From NCBI RefSeq assembly GCF_008728515.1, contig NC_044991.1:40132968-40196967 (forward strand): 64,000 bases of DNA, in the 5' to 3' direction. Below, in pieces: positions 34,671-44,963 of the stretch (the first letter of the stretch is position 1; every line of letters begins with the position of its first letter). The notes beneath the pieces were generated by a model. The model was not told the DNA's origin. It saw only the letters and a program-made list of their open reading frames with translations, and made no database searches. Origin of the DNA: Papio anubis. Taxonomy: Eukaryota; Chordata; Mammalia; Primates; Cercopithecidae. A program made the translations under genes and the position numbers.

Positions 34671-35427
34671 GCTGGAGAAAGAAGAGTTCAGAAATGAGAG
34701 CTTCCATTATTTTTGCATTTTTAGCACCTAATATTGTCTGCTTAATGCTTTGTGGCCTTTGCTGTTTTTACCAAGCCCAGCCTTGCATTGGCTCTGCAAG
34801 AGCTGAATAGTGTCTACTCCTCAGTGGTAAGCAACTACTCAGAGGCATGAGGCCACAGCCTAAGGCTTAATCACAAGGGCCCATGTTGCCAACAATCTTT
34901 GCTTCCTCAAGACCCTCTAAGATCAGGCTTTTGCTTTTTATCCCACTTGGAGCCTAATGTCCTTCGCTGGACATATCTTTTCATTTAATTGAACCTTTAG
35001 CAATATTCAGTTTAACTGGAATACTAGACATTTTGGGCAAATGTGAACATATTAGTACCATGTTTGCTTTTCAACTGTCATTTATCTTCAATTCAAAATT
35101 CTCTTTCTCAGAATGAAATGAATTATAAAGTGTCACTCAAAGTGAAAACAGGTCTGTCTTGAACTCCTTGAATATTCATTAGGAGGAAAAGAATGAAATT
35201 TCAGATTGGTGGTGCACATTTGTGTGTGTGCATGTGCATACACTCACTCTCTCTCTCTCTCTCTCTCTGGAGGCTCCTAGAGTGTCCCAAACCATAAGCT
35301 AAAACTGCCCGTCTTCTTAGGGTTTCAGCTCTACCCAAAGCTTTGGAGTAGAGTTAAAATCCATTTTAATATTAAAACAAATCAGATACACTTAAAGAGC
35401 AGAATATAACATACCTGTAATTTTTTA
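34671..35427. other. Unclassified spacer
   Basis: Nothing recognised except the (CT)n listed separately and a short GT-rich stretch at 35217-35240. Confidence 0.5.
35246..35268. repeat. (CT)n microsatellite
   Basis: About eleven CT units following a GTGTGTG/CATGTGCATA stretch. Confidence 0.92.
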
Positions 35428-35719
35428 TTTGCTTTTTTGAGACGGAGTCTCACTCTGCTGCCCAGGCTGGGAGTGCAGTGGCACAATCTCGGCTCAGTGC
35501 AACCTCCACCTGCGGGGTTCAAGCAACTCTCTTGCCTCAGCCTCCTGAGTAGCTGGAATTACAGGTGTGCACCACCACGCCTAGCTAAGTTTTGCACTTT
35601 TAGTAGGGACAGGGTTTCACCATGTTGATCAGACTGGTCTGACTCCTGATGTCAGGTGATCCACCCTCCTCGGCATCCCAAAGTGCTGGGATTACAGGTG
35701 TGAGCCAGGGCGCCTGGCC
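35428..35719 (-). repeat. Alu, antisense
   Basis: Head TTTATTTGCTTTTTT. CTGTAATTTTT occurs on both sides as the duplication. Confidence 0.92.
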
Positions 35720-36257
35720 CATAGCTGTAATTTTTAACAATGAAACTTCAAAGGACATAAGTTCTTGCCAGGTCATAGCTGGTGCCTCCTTCTGTGTTGG
35801 GGTTTTTGTAGGGCAAGGCTGGTTTAGCTCTCTGGGAAGGGGAGGAAAGCGGTAAGCTGTCCAGAGGACTTGTTCTCCAGAGGCAAGCCATCACTGCTTT
35901 GGGGATCTTGGCAACTGAGCGTCTCTATGTGCCCAGGCCTCAGTCAAGGCTGGAGAGGACGAGAGCAGCCTCAGTTCCCAGGGAGCCCAAAACCTGGTTA
36001 ATACAGACAACAGCACCTACCCCTGCACAGAAGAGCCATTGCAGACACTGATACAAGCTAGCATTTTAGCAAATAAAGGCATTATTATTTGCCGAGTAAA
36101 ATGTAATGTGGGGAGGCATCAGCACATGGCCTCTCATATAGTTCTCTAAATTTAGTTTATCTAACATTAAACTTCAATGGTTTCAAAAATTTTGTAACAG
36201 AATTTTGATCAACTTGCTTCCATTTTTAAAGCTAGATCTGTCTTTAAAAACAAATAG
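35720..36257. other. Unclassified spacer
   Basis: Nothing recognised. Confidence 0.5.
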
Positions 36258-36588
36258 CTGCCAGGTGTGGAGGCTCATGCCTGTAATTCCAGCACTTTGG
36301 GAGGCCGAGGCGGGCGGATCACGAGGTCAGGAGATCGAGACCATCCTGGCTAACACGGTGAAACCCCATCTCTAATAAAAATAGAAAAAAAATAGCCAGG
36401 TGTGGTGGTGGGCGCCTGCAGTCCCAGCTACTTGGGAGACTCAGGCAGGAGAATGGAGCGAACCTGGGAGGCAGAGCTTGCAGTGAGCCAAGATCACGCC
36501 ACTGCACTCCAGCCTGGGCGACAGAGCGAGACTCCGTCTCAAAAAATAAATAATTAAAAATAAAAATAAATAAATAAAATAAGAACAA
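36258..36588 (+). repeat. Alu, sense, with (AAATA)n tail
   Basis: Full dimer (AluS/Y-like), tail evolved into AAATA/AATA repeats at about 36541-36588. Confidence 0.93.
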
Positions 36589-36628
36589 ACAACTTACAAA
36601 TGCCATAAACCTTAAAGAACACAGAATA

Positions 36629-37103
36629 GGCCAGGTGCAGTGGCTCATGTCTGTAATGCCAGCACTTTGGGAGGCTGAGGTGGGCTGATCACCTGAGGTC
36701 GGAAGTTTGAGACCAGCCACGGCCAACATGGCAAAACCCCATCTTTACTAAAAATACAAAAAATTAGGCCGAGTGCGGTAGCTCTCGCCTGTAATCCCAG
36801 CACTTTGGGAGGCTGAGGCAGGAGAATTGCTTGAACCTGGGAGGCCGAGGCTGCAGTGAGCCGAGATCATGCCACTGCACTCCAGCCTGGACAACAGTGT
36901 GAGACTCTGTCTCAAAAAAAACAAAAAACAAAAAACAAAAAAAATTAGCCGCGTGTGGTGGTGGGAGGCTGTAATCCTAGCTACTTGAGAGGCTGAGGCA
37001 GAATTGCTTGAACCTCAGAGGCAGGGGTTGCAGTGGACCGAGATGGTGCCATTGCACTCCAGCCTGGGCAACAGATCGACACACTGTCTCAAAAAAAAAA
37101 AAA
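36629..37103 (+). repeat. Outer Alu, split by a second Alu
   Basis: Left arm 36629-36766, right arm 36937-37103. The outer duplication AAAGAACACAGAATA at about 36614-36628 and 37104-37118 shows that the two halves are one insertion. Confidence 0.93.
36767..36936 (+). repeat. Inner Alu, internally deleted
   Basis: Starts GGCCGAGTGCGGTAGC and runs directly from the left-arm start into right-arm sequence, so the middle ~125 bases are missing. Flanked by AAAAAATTAG on both sides, a target inside the outer Alu's A-rich linker. Confidence 0.92.
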
Positions 37104-37144
37104 AAAGAACACAGAATATTCCCTTGCAATCCCTTCCATCTGTG

Positions 37145-37290
37145 GCCTAGCCTTGGCATTACTCTCTAACCATTAGCCCTACTTTACTATCTGTGCATCC
37201 TTGGGGAGTTTCTTTACCTCTCGAGCCTCACCTTTCTCTTCTATAAAATGGAGGCAATTACAGGACCACCTCATGGAGTTGCTGAGACAA
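37145..37290 (+). repeat. MIR-like segment, copy 2 of a pair
   Basis: TTTACTATCTGTGCATCCTT, AAATGGAGGCAATTACAGGA and CCACCTCATGGAGTTGCTG parallel 34550-34670 closely. Confidence 0.7.
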
Positions 37291-37621
37291 TGGCTCTGAG
37301 AATGTCCTTCGGCTGTTACTGGATAGCAGAGGTGGCCCATAAGCATTCTCCCCGAGTGATGGGGCACAAATAAAAGAGTATGTGTGCCACATACTGGACA
37401 CGCCAGAGGGATGAACGCACCCACTTAGAGCTTAGTGAAGAAAACCATTTTTACATTCTTAGGAGAAAGTAAAATAATGTACTAAATATTGAATTTATAT
37501 ATCATTTTCAAATAAAATCTCTTCAAATATTTTCATGAGAAACTTGATCTGGTTTTCATGGACATTTAAAAAATATCAGATATTACCCTTGAAACGGTTG
37601 CATACAATTCCTAATCACGAG
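37291..37621. other. Unclassified spacer
   Basis: Nothing recognised. Confidence 0.5.
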
Positions 37622-37920
37622 CTTTTTTTTTTTTTTTCTTAAGACAGAGTCTCACTCTTTCACCCAGGCTGGAGTGCGGTGGCGTGATCTGGGCTCACTG
37701 CAAGCTCCACCTCCTGGGTTCAAGTGATTCTCCTGCCTCAGCCTCCCCAGTAGCTGGTACTATAGGCGCCCGCCACCACGCCCGGCTAACTTTTTGTATT
37801 TTTAGTAGAGACGGGGTTTCACCGTGTTAGCCAGGACGGTCTCGATCTCCTAACCTTATGATCCGCCCGCCTCGGCCTCCCAAAGTGCTGGGATTACAGG
37901 CGTGAGCCACCACGCCCGGC
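37622..37920 (-). repeat. Alu, antisense, low divergence
   Basis: GCGTGAGCCACCACGCCCGG and GGTCTCGATCTCCTAACC suggest a younger AluS/AluY copy. AATCAC flanks both sides. Confidence 0.92.
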
Positions 37921-38013
37921 AATCACAGATGTTAACAATTCTCTCTTCTAGTTCTTGATTGTCACCAATGAGAAACATTGACAAAAGTAGGTGATAAAAT
38001 ATTTAACCCTCCT

Positions 38014-38305
38014 GGCTGGGCACGGAGGCTCACACCTGTAATCCAGCATTTTGGGAGGCAGAGGTGTGTGGATTACCTGAGGTCGGGAGTTTGAGACCAG
38101 CCTGGCCAATATGGTGAACCCTGTCTCTACTAAAAATACAAAAAGATTAGCAAGGTGTGGTAGCATGCACCTGTAATCCCAGCTACTCAGGAGGCTGAGG
38201 CACGAAAATGGCTTGCACCTGAAGGAGGAGGCTGCAGTGAGATGGCGCCACTGAAACCCAGACTGGGCGACAAAGACACTGTCTCAAAAATAAATAAATA
38301 GATAA
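38014..38305 (+). repeat. Alu, sense
   Basis: Right arm diverged (CACCTGAAGGAGGAGGCTGC). ATTTAACCCTCC before and ATTTAACCTTCC after the (AAAT)n tail form the duplication. Confidence 0.9.
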
Positions 38306-38496
38306 ATTTTTAAAAATTTAACCTTCCTTTCTTTAGAATCTGAAAATTTCTAAGACTTGAAACTAGAAGTCTTAGCAGTCCATCTCTTTTTCTAATGGAC
38401 AAATGTAACGTTGATAATTGTGAAAATGTGAATGGTATGAATCCAAAAGACTTTTTTTCAAGTCATGTGTTTTTAAGTGGCAGCAAAGCTCTAAAC

Positions 38497-39035
38497 TAGG
38501 GGTTTCAAATCCCCAGACCATGAACCAGTACTGGTCTGTGGCTTGTTAGGAACGGGGCTGCACAGCAGGAGGTGAGCAGTAGACAAGTGAGCAAAGCTTC
38601 ATCTGTATTTACAGCCGCTCCCCATCGCTCACATGATCACCTGAGCTCTGCCTCCTGTCAGATCAGCAGTGGCATTAGATTCTCACAGGAGTGTGAACCC
38701 TATTGTGGACTGCATATTTAAGGGATCTAGGTTCTCCTTATGAGATTAGATTCTCCTTATGAGAATCTAATGCCCTATGATCTGTCACTGTCTCCCATCA
38801 CCCCTAGATGGGACCATCTAGCTGCAAAAAAGCAAGCTTAGGGCTCCCACTGATTCTACCTTATGGTGACTTTTATAATTATTCCATTATATATTTCAAT
38901 GTAATAATAATAAAGTGCACAATAAACGTAATGTGCTTGAATCATCCTGAAACCATTCCCCCCTCAACCCCAGTCCATGGAAAAATTGTCTTCCACAAAA
39001 CTGGTATCTGGTGCCAAAAAGGTTGGGGACCACTG
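38497..39035 (-). mobile_element. MER1-type hAT-Charlie element, near complete
   Basis: The right end AAAAAGGTTGGGGACCACTG and the left end TAGGGGTTTCAAATCCCCAG are degenerate inverted repeats of this 0.34-0.53 kb non-autonomous family (MER1A length class). The 8-bp flanks CTCTAAAC (38489-38496) and CTTTAAGC (39036-39043) agree at six positions. TTCTCCTTATGAGA is duplicated in tandem near 38735. The strand follows my memory of the consensus orientation. It encodes nothing. Confidence 0.8.
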
Positions 39036-39043
39036 CTTTAAGC

Positions 39044-39459
39044 CATAGAATGTGTTCGGTGAAGTGGTCTCCCTGCAGCCAGCTTGGAAGCTACAAAAGC
39101 CACAATCCAGTGTGTGTGAGGCTGCGACCTGGGCCTCCCAGGGCCTCCAGAAAGCCTCCCTGACCTTCCTAGTCCGCCCCACCAGCCACCACTGGCCGCA
39201 CAGGAACTCCTCGGGAGGCAGCTCCATCCTTGCCCAGGCTGACAATGTGGGCCGCATGTGGTGAGCTCCAGGAGCTGCTCACATCTGCTGCTTATGGGAC
39301 CACCAGGCAAGCCATCAGACCCCATTCTGCCCAGCCCTGAGGCGGCTGCATGCAGGAGCTGGTGGTTAGATTTCCAAAGTCATTATTAAAAGTTAAATTA
39401 TATACATTTACAATTATATCAATCATATTTAAAATCAATACTCAAAACGTACTAAATGT
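39044..39459. other. GC-richer unclassified block
   Basis: 39060-39340 is GC-rich for the region, with open frames on both strands (39052-39264 plus; 38964-39257 and 39038-39325 minus). No domain, splice pattern or family is recognised. Confidence 0.4.
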
Positions 39460-39594
39460 CAGCCAGGTGCAGTGGCTCATGCCTGTAATCCCAGCACTTT
39501 GTGAGGTGGGAGGATTGCTTGAGGCCAGGAGTTTAAGACCACCTTGGCCAACATAGCAAGACCCTATCTCTGTAAAACACAAACAAACAAAACA
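39460..39594 (+). repeat. Free left Alu monomer-like copy
   Basis: A single arm of about 120 bases ending in an ACAAACAAACAAAAC tail; no right arm. Confidence 0.82.
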
Positions 39595-39766
39595 ACTTAC
39601 TACATGACAATTATGTGACTGCTTGTTACTATAACCTGTGCTTCTGAGGTAACTTACATCTATTGTTTCTGTGTGACAGAAATACAATATAATGGTGGCT
39701 ACTATACACATCTTTCTACCTCTGGGTTTAGTGACATCACATTGGTAGCTTGAAAATTGGCCGTGG

Positions 39767-40394
39767 TATTGGGTGCGGTGGCTCACGCCTGTAATCCCAG
39801 CACTTGGGAAGGCCAAGGTGGGTGGATTACCTGAGGTCGGGAGTCCGAGACCAGTCTGGCCAACATGGTGAAATCCCATCTCTACTAAAAATATAAAAAT
39901 TAGGCTGGGGGCAGTGGCTCACACCTGTAATCCCAGCACTTTCTGAGGCTGAAGCGGGTGGATCATGAGGTCAGGAGATCGAGGCCATCCTGGCTAACAT
40001 GGTGAAACCCCGTCTCTACTAAAAATACAAAAAATTAGCTGGGTATGGTGGTGGGCGCCTGTAGTCCCAGCTACTCGGGAGGCTGAGGCAGGGGAATGGC
40101 ATGAACCTGGAAAGCGGAGCTTGCAGTGAACTGAGATCGTGCCACTGCACTCCAGCCTGGGCGACACTGTGAAACTCTGTCTCAAAAAAAAAAAAATACA
40201 AAAATTAGCTGGGTATGGTGGTCGTGGTGGCACACGCCTGTAATCCCAGCTACTTGGGAGGCTGAGGCAGGAGAATCACTTGAACCCGGGAGGTGGAGGT
40301 TGCCGTGAGCCAAGATCGTGCCATTGCACTCCACCCTGGGTGACAAGAGCGAAACTCTGTCTCAAAAAAAAAAAGAAAAAGAAAAAGAAAAAGA
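39767..40394 (+). repeat. Outer Alu split by a second Alu
   Basis: Left arm 39767-39902, right arm 40196-40394 with an (AAAAAG)n tail. ATTGGCCGTGGTA before and ATTGGCCATAGTA after form the outer duplication. Confidence 0.92.
39903..40195 (+). repeat. Inner Alu, full length
   Basis: Starts GGCTGGGGGCAGTGG. ATATAAAAATTAG and ATACAAAAATTAG flank it inside the outer Alu's A-rich linker. Confidence 0.93.
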
Positions 40395-42921
40395 AGATTG
40401 GCCATAGTAACAGTATTTCACCATGGAAATCAGCAAACACGACAAATCAGGGGCTTGGTTTACTGCTCCCCTTCTCCCCGCCTCACCCCCCGTCTGTGGT
40501 CATTTATCAGCACATTACTGACCGCACCCAGTGCGGACAAACCCCAAGGAGCTCTGGTTGTCCCAAGGGCTGAGGGGATTCACACGTGACGCACCTGGAA
40601 CCTGCTCTGCTGGACAGAATGTTTGTTGGGTCTTCGGCGTTTCTAGGTGGACTTCGTCACCATGCTTGGGCCAGTGGCCTTCCAGACCTATGCTCTGATG
40701 TCACCTGCAATAAAATTCCACCTTATACAAGCAGCAAAGCTACAGGGGAAGACTGAGCTGCCCTTCACACACGTGGGCTTACCTGGAGCCATTCCATCTG
40801 TGACAGCACAAACTGTCCATCTTCCAGCCTCTTAACCTGAGCAGCCATCAGTCTTTTCCTTCAGCTCATAAAACTGAAATTTTACTGCAGTCTTTGGTTA
40901 CTTTTGTAGAGATTCTTCTGGCATGGGGTAACCTGTATATAATGTTGTAAGGTTCTAAGAGGCTAAGAGCTGCCTTTACCTATCCAGGCAAAGAGAAGGG
41001 GCTGAGTGCAATGAGAAACACTTATGATTTGTGATAAACAGAAAGTTTCCATGCCTATGATATTTAAAAAGTGAAAAAAACAAGAGGCATTACTGAGGTC
41101 TCTCATCACATTGAACTCCTGGTACACACAGTTCATTTTCTCCCTCCTTCATCCAATGTGTGGAGTACTGCCTCTGTGCTGGGCACCACTCCGGGCACTG
41201 GGGGCAGTACTAAGTCACACACACACAGACCCCCTAAACTACCCCTCACACCTCCCAGCCCCCTCCCCAAGGCTTAGCCAGAGCAGTGAAGGCTGCAGGC
41301 TGTGGTGCCAGACTGCCTGGCTTTGAATTCAGGGTCCTCCGTTTGTGATTTTCTTGACCTTGTTGTTCCTATTACTACAAATGTGTGAGGTGGGTCTCAT
41401 CAACCCTGTTTTACAGATGAGGAAGCTGAAGCATGACATTCACTAAGACTGTGAACTTGTTTCTAATAAATAACTATAATACGTTTCTCAGAGTCAAGTA
41501 TGTACTAACGAACTCACAAGTATGTGAGTTAGGTATGTATTAAGGAAGAGTCTCATGACCCCATGGCCATTCCCAGTTCTGAGGTACATAATGTTTTTAC
41601 TGCAACTTCCTGCTGTTAGATACCTGGAGGATATCCTTAACCACACTGTGCAATGCAACCCCACATTGTGGGGTCAACTTGGATGCTTCTCTCCAGGGCT
41701 GTAGTGAAGACACCAAGCCACTTGCAGGAGACAGTTCCAGGAAAGGTCCCAAGGCAATGTGGCTTTCAGGTGATGAAAACTTTATGTAAAATATGTTAAC
41801 TGCCTTTAGAAAATTTAAAATTATGTTTCTGGTTCTTAAACATCCTGCTGTAAATAGAGCTCAACCTCCCTAGAAAAAGACTGGGTAAATACGGACAATA
41901 ATTAATCAGAATTCCTACACCCCGCTACGGATCCCGAAGGCCCACCTGGCTACTCCAGGCCACCTCCCAAGGGGACAATCCAGACTCTCTCATGAACACA
42001 CAATTGAAGGCAGAGTTCTTCAGCTTGTCAGAACTCATTCAGAACTCATTCTCGCTTTTGTGGCATGAAAAAGCAAGGCTTCCTCCTTACTTGATATTCT
42101 GAAACTTCACAGTAAATTTTGACTGTAAATCCACCAAAACATGGCTCTTCCGCAACCCAGCCCCAAGTCTGGCACTGTGGACACTCACTTCTAGAGGACT
42201 AGCTAAGGGTTTACTACAAGGCTAGCTCAGAAGGGCCAGAGAGAAAGGCAGATCAAAACCAATAGCTGCCCCACGCACAGGGGCCACCAAGCCCATCCCT
42301 GGGAAATGGCCCTGCCCCAACACCCAAGCAGGGACTGGAGTGGGGCAGGGAGTCAGCTGTCCCCACTCTCTGCTAAAGAGACAAGCACAAGTCCACTCCT
42401 CACTTTGTCCAGTCAGTCCTGCCCCATGAAAGACACAACAAGGATGCAACAGACAACCCCTATGTGGGACACACCACGGGACAACTGATGTTGTTGGTGG
42501 CAGCGCAGTAATAGGGCGGCGGCACTCTAGATGAACAGGCAGTGGAGACAGGACAGTAAGTCACTTACGTGGACCCTGCTTGGCCACTGATCCAACAAAC
42601 CAACTGTAAAAGGAATTTCTAAGACAATTCGAAAGGTGTGACTACAGGTTGACTGCTAGATAATTCCAAAAGTGTTCATCTTGTTAGAGGACTGATAATG
42701 AACATGAAATTATATAAGAAAATATCCTTATTTTTTAGAAATACCTATCTGAGTAAGTAGTGGTAAAATTATATGATATCTAGAATTTACCTTAAGATAT
42801 TTTAGCAAAAAAAAAAAAAAAGGATAAATGAAGCAAATGAGACAGAATTTCAACAATTATTGAATATGGGTGATGGGGTTTGTGGCATCATTCTCTTTGT
42901 GTATGATTAAAATATCTCATA
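40395..42921. other. Long repeat-poor block downstream of KAT14
   Basis: About 2.5 kb with only a MIR piece (41374-41440) and a short CA run near 41215-41228. Frames at 41071-41326 and 42222-42488 have no domain and no splice logic. It may hold regulatory or downstream transcript sequence, but nothing here shows that. Confidence 0.45.
41374..41440 (-). repeat. MIR fragment, antisense
   Basis: CCCTGTTTTACAGATGAGGA and AGCTGAAGCATGACA are the MIR core reversed. Confidence 0.7.
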
Positions 42922-43228
42922 GGCCAGCTGTGGTGGCTCATGCCTGTAATCTCAGCAATTTGGGAGGCCAAGGTGGGCAGATCACTTGAGCTCAGGAGTT
43001 CAAGACCAGCCTGGAAAACATGGTGAAACCCCATCTCTACCAAAAACACAAAAAATTAGCCAGGCGTGGTGGCGTGTTCCTGTGGTCCTAGCTATTCAAG
43101 AGGCTGAAGCAGAAGAATCCCTTGAACCTGGGAGGTGGAGGCTGCAGTGAGCCAAGATCGTGCCAGTGCCACTTCACTGCAGCCTGGGCGACAAAGTGAG
43201 ACCCTCTCAAAATTAAAAAAAGAAAAAA
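42922..43228 (+). repeat. Alu, sense
   Basis: Full dimer with GTGCCAGTGCCACTTCACTG, a small local duplication in the right arm; tail of A with T and G interruptions. Confidence 0.92.
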
Positions 43229-43894
43229 GAGATGAAAAGGGTTTCTAAAAATTTCTCAAAATTAAAAAAAAATGTGAAACAGTCAGTAAAAGCAATCACA
43301 GCCTTCCTCAGCTCCTTGAAGTTATAGAGACAATTATTTGAGCCCCTCTTTGCAACAACAAATGCCTGACATTCACATACAACAATCACAAGCTGGTTTA
43401 CATATGAGGAAATGTTGTCTCCTCAATTTTACTTCGTGGTGTTACAATCCATTCTGTCAGCAAAAACCTTTCAAAGAGGCAGAAAACTCTTGGGAGGCAG
43501 GGTGGGAGGTAAAGAAAAGGAAAGAAATAGATAAGACAGTGCTGCTACAGTTCCTCTCACAAATGAAATGGAGCCTCGACTGTTTCCCCAGATGACTGAA
43601 CAGCTTCCAGATTGGCTTAATGTGGGAGCTCAACACATTCTCTCTCACACAAAGGAATTCGAGCTGGCTGCAAGTACAGCTTCTAGAACAGATGTTCTTA
43701 ACTTGCGGTCGACAGATCCCTGATACAAAATTTTAAATGTGCATGACAGTTGTCTAGAGAGTATTCAGCCTTCTTTGGATTCTCAAAGTCATCCATGTCC
43801 CAAAAAGTTAAGAACCACTGATCTTAATTAAAGAGGGTTTGAAAGCAAACTGACTAGATCGAAGCTCTGGCCATGGGTTGTGCAAAGAAAGCTT
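43229..43894. other. Spacer just beyond the KAT14 3' end
   Basis: The only repeat recognised is the small hAT element at 43689-43820. This could be 3' UTR if the distal poly(A) signal is not the last one. Confidence 0.45.
43689..43820. mobile_element. Small hAT-like inverted-repeat element
   Basis: The ends CAGATGTTCTTAAC and GTTAAGAACCACTG are inverted repeats matching at 12 of 14 positions, in a 132-bp unit. The CAGTGGTTCTTAAC end type belongs to non-autonomous Charlie-related elements. No clear 8-bp duplication remains. Confidence 0.6.
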
Positions 43895-43900
43895 TTTATT
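43895..43900 (-). promoter_or_regulatory. Candidate poly(A) signal AATAAA, distal
   Basis: Second canonical hexamer (minus-strand CAAATAAAAAGC), about 330 bases beyond the proximal one. Confidence 0.4.
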
Positions 43901-44225
43901 TGAGAACACCTGATACTTTTGGAAATGTTCTTGGATCACAAACAACCTGATTGACAGTCTATCTCCAACAGCCACAAACAAGGCAAACAGTCTAGTCCTG
44001 CAGACCATACAGGGTACATCTACAAAGGGTTCTACTTGCATCACCCACACTTCCACTCCTGTGAAACAACTGTCTTGGGTATGAGAAGTGCCAGGATAGG
44101 CCAGGTGAATGGCAGGCTGCCCAACAACCCCAATCCCAAACCAACCTCCCAGGCCATGGGTCCAAGTCCCTGCAGGAAGATGTTAATAGGCAGAACAGGT
44201 AGAACATGTAGACACAAACATCTAG

Positions 44226-44231
44226 TTTATT
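44226..44231 (-). promoter_or_regulatory. Candidate poly(A) signal AATAAA, proximal
   Basis: First canonical hexamer downstream of the KAT14 stop, inside an A-rich context on the minus strand. GTTTGTGTC about 15 bases further on is a plausible GU-rich downstream element. Confidence 0.5.
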
Positions 44232-44789
44232 TTTTCTGACTGTAACCAAAGTCAGCAAAAGAAACAATGAAACTTCAGTGCCCTAGAAATCCTCCTGGAT
44301 TCAATGACAACACATCAATGGCTGGGCACAGGGTTGGATTCCTTTTATGAAATCATCTCATAATCTCTCATCATCCCAGGACAGGACAGTGCCTCTTGGG
44401 ACTGCATGAATCTTTAATAGCTACACCACATTTTCTCATCCTTTAAGTTACGACAGACAGGTTCTCTCTCTCCAAGAGCATCAGGTTAGATGCTCTTTCA
44501 CTCTTACAACCATCAGGTGGAGAGAGGACCATGACATGGTTCATTTAACTGTGGAGTCTGGGATGCTGGATGAAGGCATCTCCAGGCAGGACTGGAGGGT
44601 GATTTTGCTAAAGGCTGCTCACTGCTCATTTCACTGCATGCCGCTTTTCTCACTTCGGCTGGGAGTTTGAAGGACCATGTAATCACAGAGAAGATTAGGA
44701 CTCCCTGTGAAATCAATCACTGCCTTTAGTGATTGTTCCACGATCTGTTCTCCAATAGTGCATGCATTTCTCTTTGAGCTGTATTCACA

Positions 44790-44963
44790 TCAGCGCCGGA
44801 GCCTCAGAAAGAATGCGTGTTTACACTCTGTACTCTCCAACGGGTAATATTTATCATAGAAATCTAATACATATTCTTCAGTCTTGAATCCAAACTTCTG
44901 GTACAGTAGCATAGCGGGGTTGCTTGCTGAGACGTGAAGGGTTACGTCCTTGCCCATGCAGGT
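44790..44963 (-). CDS. KAT14: KAT14 last coding exon (C-terminus of GNAT domain)
   Basis: This exon encodes the final 57 residues, TCMGKDVTLHVSASN through HAFFLRLRR, then TGA. KAT14 (CSRP2BP) is a nuclear lysine acetyltransferase of the ATAC complex, which also contains GCN5/PCAF and modifies histones H3 and H4; it was first found as a CSRP2 partner. The sequence shows the last GNAT elements: LHVSASNPAMLLYQKFGF is the strand-helix motif B that helps hold acetyl-CoA, followed by EYVLDFYDKYY. The acceptor is TCTTTTGGCAG at 44964-44974 with a pyrimidine-rich tract, and the exon starts in phase 0. The open frame continues upstream to 45371, but that part is intron: it lacks homology and is separated by this acceptor. 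Identification rests on recognising the conserved C-terminus. Confidence 0.95.
   Translation of the reverse strand, partial: TCMGKDVTLHVSASNPAMLLYQKFGFKTEEYVLDFYDKYYPLESTECKHAFFLRLRR

Larger units (their letters stand above)
43895..44789 (-). other. KAT14: KAT14 3' UTR (probable extent)
   Basis: Minus-strand sequence after the TGA at 44790-44792 is free of recognised interspersed repeats, as expected of a 3' UTR. AATAAA signals on the minus strand lie at 44226-44231 and 43895-43900, giving candidate UTRs of roughly 0.55 and 0.9 kb. Which is used cannot be read from sequence alone. Confidence 0.55.

Noticed and set aside
39442..39879. 145-codon minus-strand frame
   Set aside because: Made of antisense Alu arms plus spacer. 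The same Alu-derived peptide (VETGFHHVGQAGLELLTS type) recurs throughout the window.
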